Source: Symbiodinium natans
Lineage: Eukaryota; Sar; Dinophyceae; Suessiales; Symbiodiniaceae
Direction of reading: 5' to 3'
DNA: 64,000 nt
NCBI GenBank assembly: GCA_905221605.1
Contig: CAJNDS010000624.1
Coordinates: 555,001 to 619,000, forward strand
The position numbers and the translations under genes are program-made. Shown here piece by piece: positions 21,068-32,682 of the stretch (positions are counted from its first letter, which is position 1; each line of letters opens with the position of its first letter). The notes under the pieces were generated by a model, which worked only from the letters and a program-made list of their open reading frames with translations, was not told the DNA's origin and did no database searches.

Positions 21068-24000
21068 TTAGAAGGCAATCTTAGCTTGCTTGAGCCCAGA
21101 CTGCTTCGATTTTGATTTGGGTTTCGGTTTCGGGAGCAAGTTCCGGGCCTGTGGTTCCTGACAGGCAGTAGGTTGGAAAAAGGACTTAACACTCCTAACA
21201 CCAGTGTCAGTCACCTCCTTCGCCTTTTTGGAACTAGCCGTAGCAACTTTACTCACGTTAGGCTTACAGGGTTGGCAGAGCCAAGAGGGAGTTTTTCGGA
21301 CTCCTACCTTGACCATCCTGTCACACTTGGAACAAACCCACGACACCCCCAAATTAACCCAAACGTGGTCAGGGTGAGGGCCCCAAGGGGGGGGGTCGGC
21401 TGGGACACCAAGGCACGGGTGTGAGGACTTAAGGGAGAAGACCTGAATGGAGTCAGTCTGCTGGATATACAGCCCACACTTCGAGCATTTAGCAGTCAGG
21501 TTAGACGCCTTCCGACTCCCTTCGACCCAGGCATGCCCAAGCTGTTGTTTACCAGCGATCAAATCTTCAATTTGCAACCTCTTATTAGGCCCCTTCACCT
21601 TTGAAAATTTTTTCGTTTTGATGACAGCAGAATCACGAACACGAGGCTTAGCCCGAGTTTTCCGCTGCTCCTTGTCCGGCCACTGCACCTGAGGGCCCTG
21701 GTCCTTATCATAAGAGAGAAGGGCTGCAGAGCGCTTGGCCAACAAGGTGTTGACCTGAGTGATCACAGCATCCAGCTTCTTTATGTTGGACTCATAGATC
21801 GGATCTCTTCTTTGTTCAGCCGCTTCACCCACCAGGCGGTCGACCAGCTCATTGGCCCGCCTACGCCAAAGTTGGTTGGCACCAAACCTCGCACTGAACT
21901 TGGGAACCGAGAGGTGCGACGCAATCCAAGTGGGGCGGATTCTGTGGGAGTGCTCCCTGATTGGCTCAAAAAGATCAGCCGAGTGGATGGAAGGTTTCCC
22001 CTGGATCCTAGAGAGAATCCCTTTACAGTCCAATGTGAGGTCAACATCTCCTTGAGTGTGCTCGGCAACAAATTTAACAGCAGCCGCCTCCGCCCGGAAC
22101 ACCGAAAGCGGGGTTTGCAAAGTACCAACTGCCGTTGCAATTACAGCGGGTTCGGCATTATCCAGTCTAAAGGCAATTGCAGCCCACGTGTAACGATGGA
22201 ATCGGACATCTTTGGACCGGCCTGGGGAGCCGTCGGTGGCAAAATAGACCCCTTCTCCACTGATGACCTGAGATTCATTCCACGCACCAGTTGTGCGCAC
22301 CCATTGGCCATCATCCGGGTAGGTGGTGGCCGGGGTCATCCCCCTGGACCACAAGGAAGAGATCGGCCACTCTTTTCTGAATTTTTCAAAAGCAGGAGGT
22401 TCTGGGAGGTTGGTAAGCCACCAGGAACACTCCCATAGCACATGAGTCAAGGATGCTGCACATCCACATGTGAGGCAGGTAGCACAAGGGTCTGCCCGGA
22501 TTGCACCCTGCCACACCGCCATGAGCGAAGTTTTTTGCTGCGGCGGTAGCCTACATCTAAGCTTTTTGAGCGGGTGCCAATCGATTCCAGTCAGGAGGGG
22601 CGAGAGGGAATCCTGCTGGGCAATGCGAGTGTGCCTCCACCTGTCCGTTTCCAAGGCAAGGGAGCACAGTAGGTGATGCATGCCGACCTTAGTGGTGATC
22701 TGGCAGGTATCTTCAGGCATTTCCATGCTGATGCACTGACCGGGGTCCAACCCAAGTCAACCAGGTAACACAGCAGGGCCCCTACTGGACCAGCAGCGCG
22801 CTTCCAAGGATACTCGGCGTGCAGGTATTCCATCCACATGTCTGGCAGAATGTCATCAAAATGCTGTTTTTGCCTGTCAGGGATAAAACACAGCAGCCGG
22901 TGGATCGCTTTGAAATGCTGGGAAATAATCGTGTAAGCCGGGTCCGGCCTCTTAGGTGCAGCATGGTCGATCGTCAGATCTACCGAGCCCAGCGACATGC
23001 GCCCCAATTCATGCGCGAAGGATGCGCGCAGCCAGTGCATCCTTTTGGGAGCAAGTCCAACAGACTCATGGCCATACATGCCCGCGGTTTGCACTCCCGC
23101 TCTTAAAGCTCGGACCCTGACTGGTGACGACTTAACCCGAAGAGTCGAGAGCCTAGCGCAACGCTTAACCCCCTTACCAAACCTTTTCCGGTGCACCGGG
23201 ATACGTCTCCTTCTACCAGCAGTGCAATCAATGCCCAAATCCTTGGCAGCGTCCTTAATTTGTTCAGACTCAGGAAGGTACCCTTTTAAGGCAGCCTCGA
23301 CCTTCTTTGAAGAGCACACAAAGGCCGTCTTGCCGATGCTGATGGGAAGTCCAGCTTGTTCTAAACCCCCAACCACAGCTTTGTACAGCTGCGCTGCCCT
23401 ACGCGCAGCTAACTCAGGGCTAGCAGCTTCAGTGTCAAAGCTAGTGTCATCAACATAGAGGTCAATGGTTTTGGCGAGCCCCGTATTCCATGCCGGGCGT
23501 AAAATGCTGTCAAAGGGGATCTTGCTGAGTCCCGGGGCAAAGGGGCAACCAGCTACCAAGCCCTTCGTCGGTTTGATAGGACCAGAGATACATTTTTCAG
23601 CACTGATCCAACGCGGCGCACTGTAAAGTGAGATTGCAGCATTTAAAATGATCGGGGGTACTTCAAGGGCAAGGGCCTGGGCCACAAAGGTATGGTGAAA
23701 GACATTTTCATAAAATGCTTTAAGGTCCAAGAGCACCGTTACACCGTGTCTCTTTTTCCGGTGCAGGATCTCATGAGACATTTTACGGCGCAACGCAACA
23801 TCAAGACTTGATAAACCCTTCTTAGCGCGGTCCCAGTCTTGGGTGGCGGCATACTTATCAAGCCATGCTTTGAAGACCGGCCAGCGGAGTTTGGCCCATA
23901 AGCGATACGGCACAGGAGTCAGTCCAATCGGTCGCTCCTCATCCTCAGACTTGTTGATGAGAGCGACAAGAACAAGAGAAAGTTGGGCCGGGAAACAACC

Positions 24001-25697
24001 CTGACACTCCCAAGTGTTGAAAAACGCAGCCAACCTTTCCAGTTGCACTGGGGCCAACTTCTGCAACATCTGTACACTCCAGCCGTCAGCACCAATGGCT
24101 TTATGGGGCATTTTCTGAATGGCTTTCTCAACCATAGAGCCAGTAATCGGCGGGAGCGTCCTGGCTTGGGCAACTGCTGCATGTTGTAACGTGTGCCAAT
24201 CAACCAAGGGGTTGTCTCCATTTCCTGGCAGAGGACGCCATACTTCAGCCCAATGAGCCCTGCGTATGCGCGGTCGAATTTCAAGGGGAATATGCCTGTA
24301 CGGCCTGTCCGGAATCACATCCTCAGACTTAAGAGCCCTATACAAACCTCTCATACCCCCTTTACACGCCGCTTCCAGCCATTGACTGTAGGCCTCATCA
24401 CTCTGCTTGACGGCTTCCTTCAAAGCGGCCCGCCCTTGGAGCCCAATGATGTCAAGAGCTTGCTTGTGACTTTGAAGGTCATCTGCATCAAGCAGGCATT
24501 GCAAAGCATGGAGGGTGTGTGGTGGCATGTCAATCCAGTGATCATTCATCCTTGTCCTCGCCTGAGTGAAGAGCGACATCACTCTGACGTCAGGGTTAGT
24601 TCCAAGTGCTTTCGAAGTCCAGAGGAGGAAGGACTGCCAAAAGGCCGGCCCCGAGCCTTTCCAAATTTTTTTCCGGGCTGCTGGTTTTAACCAGGGGAAG
24701 GAACGCATCTTCCAGTTTCCACCCACGACCCGCAGCAGCGGAAAACAGTTGCTCCTCAACCCCAGCACTGAAGGAAGCCCACTCATGGTCAAGTGGTTGG
24801 GATGTATCCCACAAACCACATACATGAGCCTCAGGGAGATGCAACTCATCAGGGCATGAGGCGGTTGGCTCAAGGGGGGAATCCCTTCAGCTGCCGGAGG
24901 GGCAAATCCACAACCTCAAGCCTCAGCTCAACAGTAACCGCAGCGTGGGGCTTAAACGGAACGTCCCAGCAAGGAGTAAGTGTGATGGCCGGCGCTAGAT
25001 TGGCCGACGCTAAGGCATAATCCAAAGTTCCCCCCGTATTGATTGTAGGGCTTGTCGGCACCACAATCCGGCCTCTAACCATGGCTGCGTATCCAAATCG
25101 TAGGAGTTCTTCAGGAGGGCAGTTCCAATCACCAAGAACCAGCCAGGGTGTGCTGGTTTGGCTGAGGAGCGCAGCCAACCGCCCAAGGATCTCTGGGTTA
25201 ACCCCTCCGGTCGGGCCCACCCCGGACTGGAGGTAAAGGTTGAACAGGAGGAGGTCCCAACCCCTAAACCTGATCGAAACAGACACAAACCCTTTGCCAT
25301 CCAAGAGGAAAGCCGGGCCAGTCGCCGCATTACGATGGGAAGGAACCAGGGCGAGGAGGCCCCCTGAAGATCCTCCCTGGGTCGGAGCAGCAGGGCCCGC
25401 CCAAGCTTGCTTTCCAACAGACTGGAATTTGTTCACCAGGGCTCTGGTGTCGGATTCAGTGACATGTGTCTCCTGCAAAAGCCAAAAGGACTCATCCCGA
25501 TCCACCAACCAAGTTCGAATCTCACTTCGATAGGTGGTGATATTGGCCTGACCAATCAGTAGAACCTTGCTATCTGACCCCTTTTTACAGAAGCCAGCCA
25601 GCACAGCGTCAACAGCCTCAATCACCCCCAGGGTGTCATCCTTGGACTGCTCAAGGAGCTGGCAGATACGGTTCAAAGTCCACTCTGCTAAAGACCG
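21068..25697 (-). pseudogene. LINE A1 ORF2: endonuclease-RT-RNase H, frameshifted
   Basis: The apurinic-type endonuclease domain (about 25,640-24,890) shows LLQETHV, LFNLYLQS, VLGDWNCPP, LDYALAS and PHAAV. The reverse transcriptase (about 24,300-23,100) shows GADGW, RPIGLTPVPYR, LLDLKAFYEN, GCPFAPGLS and LYVDD. RNase H (about 22,230-21,830) shows FATDGSPG, LDCKG and NELVDRLVG. The C-terminal zinc ribbon is CSKCGLY...C...WVCSKCD. Three single-base frameshifts interrupt it: a C run near 24,876, an A run near 24,667 (A7 where copy E1 has A6) and one near 22,735. The RNase H to zinc-ribbon part (22,750-21,068) is open to its stop. Two of the shifts are in homopolymers, so sequencing error is possible, but three argue for a dead copy. 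Confidence 0.85.
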
Positions 25698-27424
25698 GGG
25701 TCTGCTTGAACACCAAGGCACGGGTGTGAGGACTTGAGGGAGAAGACTTGAATGGGGTCGGTCTGCTGGATATACAGTCCACATTTCGAGCGTTTAGCAG
25801 TCAAGTTAGACGCCTTCCGACTCCCTTCGACCCAGGCATGGCCAAGCTGTTGTTTACCAGCGATCAAATCTTCAAGTTGCAACCTCTTATTAGGCCCCTT
25901 CACCTTTGAAAATTTTTTCGTTTTGATGACAGCAGAATCACGAACACGAGGCTTCGCCCGAGTTTTCCGCTGCTCCTTATCCGGCCACTGCACCTGAGGG
26001 CCCTGGTCCTTATCATAAGAGAGAAGGGCTGCAGAGCGCTTGGCCAACAAGGTGTTGACCTGAGTGATCACAGCATCCAGCTTCTTTATGCTGGACTCAT
26101 AGAGTGGATCTCTTCTTTGTTCAGCCGCTTCACCCACCAGGCGGTCGACCAGCTCATTGGCCCGCCTACGCCAAAGTTGGTTGGCACCAAACCTCGCAAT
26201 GAGTTTGGGAACCGAAAGGTGCGACGCAATCCAAGTGGGGCGGATTCTGTGGGAATGCTCCCTGATTGGCTCAAAAAGATCAGCCGAATGGATGGAAGGT
26301 TTCCCCTGGATCCTAGAGAGAATCCCTTTACAATCCATTGTGAGGTCAACATCTCCTTGAGTGTGCTCGGCAACAAATTTAACAGCAGCAGCCTCCGCCC
26401 GGAACACCGAAAGCGGGGTTTGCAAGGTACCAACTGCCGTTGCAATTACAGCGGGTTCGGCATTGTCCAATCTAAAGGCAATTGCAGCCCACGTGTAACG
26501 ATGGAATCGGACATCTTTGGACCGGCCTGGGGAGCCGTCGGTGGCGAAATAAACCCCTTCTCCACTGATGACATGAGATTCGTTCCACGCCCCAGTTGTG
26601 CGCACCCATTGGCCATCATCCGGGTAGGTGGTGGCCGGGGTCATCCCCCTGGACCACAAGGAAGAGATCGGCCACTCTTTTCTGAATCTTTCAAAAGCAG
26701 GGGGCTCTGGGAGGTTGGTTAGCCACCAGGAACACTCCCATAGCACATGATTCAAAGATGCTGCGCATCCACATTTGAGGCAGGTAGCACATGGGTCTGC
26801 CCGGATTGCACCCTGCCACACCGCCATGAGCGAAGTTTTTTGCTGCGGCGGCAGCCTACATCTAAGCTTTTTGAGCGGGTGCCAATCGATTCCAGTCAAG
26901 AGGGGCGAAAGGGAATCCTGCTGGGCAATGCGAGTATGCCTCCACCTGTCCGTTTCCAAGGCAAGGGAGCACAGTAGGTGATGCATGCCGACCTTAGTGG
27001 TGATCTGGAAGGTTTCTTCCGGGCATTTCCATGCTGATGCACTGACCGGGGTCCACCCCAAGTCAACTAGGTAACACAGCAGGGCCCCTACTGGACCAGC
27101 AGCGCGCTTCCAGGGATACTCGGTATGCAGGTACTCCATCCACATGTCAGGCAGAATGTCATCAAAATGCTGTTTTTGCCTGTCAGGGATAAAACACAGC
27201 AACCGGTGGATCGCTTGGAAATGCTGGGAGATAATCGTGTAAGCCGGGTCCGGCCTCTTAGGTGCAGCATGGTCGATCGTCAGATCTACCGAGCCCAGCG
27301 ACATGCGCCCCAATTCATGCGCGAAGGAGGCGCGCAGCCAGTGCATCCTTTTAGGAGCAAGTCCAACAGACTCATGGCCATACATGCCCACGGTTTGCAC
27401 TCCCGCTCTTAAAGCACGGACCCT
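25697..27424 (-). mobile_element. LINE E1, 3' part (downstream of the nested insertion)
   Basis: Continuation of the family-A copy whose 5' part is at 37,907-39,473. The ORF2 sequence at 37,907 (LRVKSTPVR) resumes here with ALRAGVQTVGMYGHES, matching the uninterrupted A1 copy exactly at the joint. It stays open from 27,424 to about 25,700, covering the end of RT, the C-x2-C zinc motif (CLKCGCAAS), RNase H (FATDGSPG, MDCKG, NELVDRLVG) and half of the zinc ribbon. There it is fused to the truncated A1 copy without a tail sequence, so the 3' end was lost by deletion or recombination between the two same-oriented copies. Confidence 0.85.
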
Positions 27425-27681
27425 TATTTTCCAAACAAAAATGTTTCACATGTATGAAAACATCGCCTGGCTGAAATTACGCGATCCATCGATGTTATGC
27501 TCATTCATTGGTGTTCCATGCACGGCAATGCTATTCACATGCACCGACTGCAATGACATGCACCCTCACGCTAACACGACTGAAGCTTATGCACTGGCAT
27601 CTTTTCCAAGGAAGGGGATTTGCTGTGTCTGCTTCCATCCGAGATCTGTCCTCTGCAGGTGTGTGAGAAACGAAAGCTCCC
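27425..27681 (-). repeat. Terminal repeat B2
   Basis: 257 bp beginning TATTTTCCAAACAAAAATG on plus. It is near-identical to B1 at 28,264-28,520 (for example AAATTACG here, AAAGTACG there). It abuts the LINE at CCT. Confidence 0.9.
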
Positions 27682-28113
27682 CCGTGAAACGCTACACAAA
27701 GTGCTAAAAGCAGAGTTCTCTGCTGCACTCAGCGGTTCCGCCTAAGTGAGCGGCCTGTCAATGGTTGAGTTGAACAACGAAGTGCACACATGTTCCGAGG
27801 TGCACCGGTAGATCGCTGAGGTTCGTGCTGTAAGGCACATGACGACCCTGCATTTCCAAGCGGAAACTGGAAGTACGTAAGTCATGCCCCGAGCGATGCC
27901 ACACATCGTCAGCAACCGCAAACTTGACGTCGTCAACTGTTCCTGTGGTCGCCACTCTACAAAGCACAACATCCACAACCGGCACATTGGTTACCATCAC
28001 TGCCAGCCATTGGATCCTTGATTCTCTGTTCGTCTCTTCATCAAGACCCGCTGTTCCGGCATCACGTTTCATCTCAACTGCCCAATGTAAGGCACAATTG
28101 GAGTGGGTGGGCG
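27682..28113. other. Spacer between split repeats B2 and A2
   Basis: 432 bases with a minus-strand open frame of 104 residues (28,072-27,758) that resembles no family I know. Split-repeat elements normally have little here, so it may be a passenger or a remnant of a further gene. Confidence 0.4.
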
Positions 28114-28260
28114 GGCAGAAAAATTTTCCCGGACCCTCTCCACGAGGGTTGTGGCTGAGAGGGCTGTGGCCTCTCTTCGTCTGAGCCGAAAAACTTTCTC
28201 ATTCGTAGAATTCGAAAATTTTTCTCCGGAAAATAAAGGTTTGTACTTACAGCACGATTA
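28114..28260 (-). repeat. Internal repeat A2 with intron-like segment
   Basis: Shares with A1 the stretch starting GGCAGAAAAATTTTCCCGGA and the terminal CTTACAGCACGATTA. Between them, on minus, it has GTAAGTACAAACC through to GAATGAG, which looks like a 5' donor to a 3' AG, and then AAAGTTTTTCGG. A1 has a spliced-leader segment at this place. Confidence 0.85.
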
Positions 28261-28263
28261 CCT

Positions 28264-28520
28264 TATTTTCCAAACAAAAATGTTTCACATGTATGAAAAC
28301 ATCGCCTGGCTGAAAGTACGCGATCCATCGATGTTATGCTCATTCATTGGTGTTCCATGCACGGCAATGCTATTCACATGCACCGACTGCAATGACATGC
28401 ACCCTCACGCTAACACGACTGAAGCTTATGCACTGGCATCTTTTCCAAGGAAGGGGATTTGCTGTGTCTGCTTCCATCCGAGATCTGTCCTCTGCAGGTG
28501 TGTGAGAAACGAAAGCTCCC
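28264..28520 (-). repeat. Internal repeat B1
   Basis: Near-identical direct copy of B2. Joined to A2 through CCT, it recreates the end-to-end junction of a circular intermediate. Confidence 0.9.
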
Positions 28521-28566
28521 TCTCTTGGTCGGGGAGAATGCAAGTCCCTTCCTTGGTCATGGGGTT

Positions 28567-31123
28567 TCAGGCCCCGCGCCCGACGAGCGAGTTCACCAGC
28601 TTGGCCATTTCCGCAAGAAGCACCTGGTCTTGGAACCTGCAATTGTGTGGCAGTCCTGTAAAGTCAAGGCGAGACGGGGCGTCCGCCACGTTGGATTTGC
28701 TGGGTACCCGAGCGTAGAACGGGATCATCTCAAGCTCCTGTTCTAACAATGCACAAGCATTGCTCAAGAGGGTCAAAGCCTCTGAATCGCTGGTCAGGGA
28801 GCGTTATGCGCGCCGCCTCATTGTCTAGGTAGCACATCACATGTTTCCCCCGCAGAAACTCTCGGGCTAGAATGAATAGCAGGAGAACAGCTATGCTCTC
28901 GAGCTCGTTGATGACTTTAGACTTTCCTTGCAGAAGTTTCTCAGCAAGGTCATGCGGTAACACAATGCCAAACCAGCACAGGATGTGCCCCTCCTGATTG
29001 AACAGGATTGCTCCCAGGCCCATTTCGAGGCCTTGGAGTCCTTCTTGCGAGGCGTCCGTAAAAGCGTACACCGTCTCTGAGGTCTGGGCTCGCACTATCC
29101 TCGGCGACGCCTCGGCTATGTAGTGTCGTAGCCCCTGCAGTGCTGCGCAAAGGGAGGCTTGGTTTTGTCTCCTGACATATGCGGGGGCATTGATGATGTC
29201 AGAGATTCTTCTCATGAAGCCCTTCGGCAAGCGCCCAGAGAGTTGGCCCGCCACGAAGTGCAGCCTTCCCCTCAGTCGATTCCAGGTCTTAGGGCTTGAG
29301 GCTCCTTGCTCCTGAAAGGCTGCCAGGTCTTCGATGAGACTTTTGGTCCGCTCTGCTGTATTCTGGATCCTAATTATCTGCTTGCTGCTGTCTGTAAGGT
29401 CAAATTCGACCCCCAAAGATCTGAAGACCTCCTGGAACGGCTGGGCCTTGTCTCCGTCTCTGTCAAACTCAAAGCCGAGCAAGTCTAGCAGAAAACATGC
29501 ACTGGCCTCTGCGCTAGTGGCCAGCTGTCGTGTTGACAACAGTGTGAAGTCATCGTAAAAAGAGCTCCAAGGCAAGTGCCAAAACGTGTTTCCTATATGA
29601 CAAATAGCCAGGCTGACCCTAATGAATGCATGGACCGCCGCCACAGCGCCGAATGGAAGGCAGAGAAGCCTAAAGAAGCGAACCTCCCCCGAATTGGGGT
29701 CCTTGACAGCCACGTAGGCCATGTTGAGTGCCTCTTCGGACAGTGGTAGTTGCCTATATGCTGATTTCAGGTCAATGGTTTTACCAAGCAGTCCTTGTCC
29801 TGCGTGCCTCAAGAACAATATGGCCGACGCTGCAATTGTCTCAATGTCATGCAACTCGATCTTCCCCATGCTCCCGAATGCCTCGTTGATGTGGCTCTGG
29901 GACAGGTCGTCAATCGGCCTGACCTTGTTCCCTTGTTGGATCGCAAAACGTTTGCTGACTACAGCTCCTTGTGGCAAGTCCTGCTCTCGGAAAGGTCCTT
30001 CCGACCAGCCTTTTGATACTTCATCGAGACTTTTCTGCCACAGTTCTTCCAAGAACTGAGATGAGTCCTCAACTTCCTTGATGACCTGGTGGTTCGTCTC
30101 CTGCGTCAGTTGGGACAGGTCCTTCAGGGAGAGGAATGCTGGACGAAAGTCGGTGGACCAGCCTGCCGGAAGGTCTAAATGCCCCACAAGGTCAAAACCC
30201 TGTGCCAGGTCGTCCGCCACTGCCTTGTCGGCGTAGTGGGACGCTTCCAGCATCTCTTTGAAGAGCAGTATTCTCTTGTTACGGAGGCTGCTGCGGATGT
30301 GCTCGGGCAGCTTGGCTTTGAAGTCGTCTTCAGCTAACTGCAGCTCCTGGGCTCGCTGGAGCCATCTCCGTGACTGCACAGCTCGAGTCTCAATCACCTT
30401 GGTTGCAGGCTGTTTAGAACACGCCAAAATTGCCTTCCGCAGGGCAGGTGGCACCCCGAGACACAGGTGTCGGGGGTGGCCGGCCAGTCGGGCTTTCGCC
30501 ACAAATTCCTGTGGGTTCCACGGGACCTCCACCAGCACATCCGTCGCAGAAGACAGTAGGGGCGTCACTCTCAGCGCCGGGGCTCCTGGCGCCTTGAAGC
30601 CCGGGATCCTGTCCGGTGCCAACCACTGTGTAGTCTGGAGAGTACTACGGAGTTGGCCGGGTACTGTCCATCTGATTCGTCTGCGAAATTCGGGGATAAC
30701 CTGAAACGATGCAGCCTTTTTGGTCTTCGCCTGTGTCGTTACCACCCTGGCTCCTGAGGAGTTTGCGGGATCGGCCTCCAAGAGATTCAGACCATCCCGA
30801 CAACCCTTCTGTGTCAGATGCTGCAGCAGCAGGGAAACAAAGTGCTTACAAAACTGGTGTGGATACGCAGTCTCAAGCTTTGTTGCGAGAACTCCCAGAC
30901 CTCTGCGCGCCGTGATGACTCGCCTGAAGTGAAAATGCAGAAGCCTCGGCTGGAGGCTTGGAAAATTGTGGGATTGGCTCAGCCACCCGCTTGAGCGGGG
31001 GCTGCTTCTCTTGCCCTTTCGCAAAAGCAGCAGGGTACGAGTCCTTGCAGCTCTCTTCGGGCCTGTCCGCCTCAGAAGCGGGAAAATTGTTCTGTTCACA
31101 AAATCGGGCCGAACTGTCTCCAC
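28567..31123 (-). CDS. Recombinase element: reverse transcriptase-RNase H (one frameshift)
   Basis: The main frame is 797 residues (31,123-28,730). The RT motifs are KVRPIDDLS (400-408), DLKSAYRQLPL (451-461), LPFGAVAAV (about 489-497) and the catalytic FYDD (522-525). RNase H Asp690 (FTDAS), Glu740 (NELES) and Asp767 (YLDN) follow. The last part continues in another phase (28,776-28,567) with SKSNVADAPSRL, the usual end of RT-RNase H proteins, so a frameshift lies near 28,780. The sequence style is that of DIRS/Ngaro-type rather than LINE-type RT. It lies 3' of Gag and directly precedes repeat B1. The first ~100 residues may be untranslated leader, since no domain is visible there. Confidence 0.85.
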
Positions 31124-31250
31124 CCTCCCCCATGGCTGTTTCTTCTCTTACCGCGCACGCTTGTGCGCGACGCGCGGTCAGAGCAGCTCGAGACGCCTGG
31201 CCCGGCGCAGAAGCGCTGTCATTCGACGTCCCTTGCAGCGGGGCGTTCTT

Positions 31251-32649
31251 TCAGGCTACCTGGCCTGAATGCTTGTGCTCAGAGAAGGGATGCTTCCGGA
31301 AGCAACCTGGGTGACAACACACATGTCTGCCACGTGCACATCTGCCCCCCAAGGGGGCGTCCTTGCACTGTCCTAGGTTGAAGCCAAAACAAAGAGGCTC
31401 TCCTTGCTCGTCGTTCGGCACACCGCCTCGCAAGGCGGCCGGCATGGGGGTCTCCCCCTTGCCTCCTTGCAAGACAAGGGACTTGTTCGGAAAGCCTCCC
31501 TTGCCACTGTCAAATTTGCCCTTTGTGGGGAGGCGGGCCCCCTTGAGGCCTGATTTGCCTCCCTGGCCCTTGTCTCCTTTGTCGGTCCTCTGATATTTCC
31601 ATTGTCCGTACCCTTTTCCGTCGCCCCAGCGCTTGGGGCCCTTGCCAGCGCCTTTGCCTCCTCTATCTGGGAACCCTTCCACACGATGTGTCGGCATGAA
31701 GTGGAAATGACTGCAACCGTGTTGGTGGCTTCCAGAAAGACTTGATCTAAGCACCGGGCGTCCGCGAGCGGCGCGTTCGCCGCTGCCCTTGTCAGGGTCG
31801 GCTGTTTGCTGCCAAGCTCCATCCACAAGGCCCGATCTGCTCGCAGGACCTGCTGCAGCGTCGGACGGTTGAAGCCTGGGGGCGGTGGGGTCTGCAAGGT
31901 AGCAAAGGCCTTCTGAAGCCATTTCTCGTGCACCTTGAAACTCAAAATGCCAACGAGGTCGTAGGCCAGACCCCGTCTTTGCAGCGCCCTGTAAGTCGCC
32001 ATGTCTGACCCCAACTGGGCCTCTACTTTAGAGGATTTGTCTTGAACCGAGAGGCCATCCCCCGAAGCGTCCAGCACAAGTTCCTTGGTTGGCTTGCCTT
32101 GCGCCAATTCCTGGCGACGCGTGGGGATCTTGCTCGGATGCAGGTATTTCAGCGACCCTTGCTCTACCTGTGTCGACACAGCATCATATACTGAAAAGGC
32201 GGGCTCTAAGTCATGCTCAATCGAGAGTCCGCCCAGCCTTTGAGCCTGCAATTCCAGGCGCTGGGCTCTCTCACTGAGTCCGGCTGCTGTTCCACGGTTG
32301 CCTTCAAGTTTGCCAAGCTCATGGTCTGGCACTCAAACAGGAGCCTCTTGACAACTGTCATCTGTGCAAGAGTGGGGTTGTTCTGCCCCAGACTCGTACA
32401 TAGAGTGGAGACCTCCCTATCTGTGAGAGGTTGACCCGGTTGAGTGGCGGCATAGGCCGCCATGGACACCGTCTTGACCCCTCCAGCTATGAATTTGTCC
32501 AAGAGTGGCTGCTCCATTCCGATCTTGCGAGCATGTTGCTCGAAGAAAGGCTGACTATCCGCTGCGTTTGCCATGTTTAGGGAGTGGGGCCAAAACTGCA
32601 ACTTGCAAGAGAGAGAGCTGGTACAAAAGGGCTGGTGTTGCACAAGCAC
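31251..32649 (-). pseudogene. Recombinase element: Gag-like protein with CCCH zinc finger, two frameshifts
   Basis: Three overlapping phases make one protein: 32,649 to about 32,270 (MANAADSQPFFEQHARKIG onwards), about 32,270-31,715 (ERAQRLELQAQRLGG to LEATNTVAV) and about 31,715-31,251. The last part is Gly/Lys-rich and ends with a finger CFGFNLGQC...RCARGRHVCCH. Cys/His clusters after a basic Gly-rich linker are typical of Gag proteins in this retroelement order. It starts 34 nt after the recombinase stop and ends about 130 nt before the RT frame, so the three genes form one unit. Confidence 0.75.
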
Positions 32650-32682
32650 ACAAACCGGCCAACAACAGTGTCACCCCTCTCT

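Larger units (their letters stand above)
19247..25697 (-). mobile_element. LINE A, copy A1 (5'-truncated)
   Basis: A non-LTR retrotransposon in minus orientation. It comprises ORF2 (endonuclease, RT, RNase H, zinc ribbon), a kinase-like ORF3 and a 3' UTR ending in the tail GTGCGAAAATCCATG. The 5' end is cut in the ORF2 N-terminus at about 25,697, where it abuts LINE copy E1. The 3' UTR (19,247-19,688) holds a segment matching the spliced leader on the opposite strand (near 19,301) and otherwise no feature. ORF2 has three frameshifts; ORF3 is intact. Confidence 0.85.

Noticed and set aside
27425-28520. 257-bp direct repeats as LTRs
   Set aside because: They lack TG...CA ends, lie only 580 bases apart, and the A/B layout with a recombinase gene fits split direct repeats instead.
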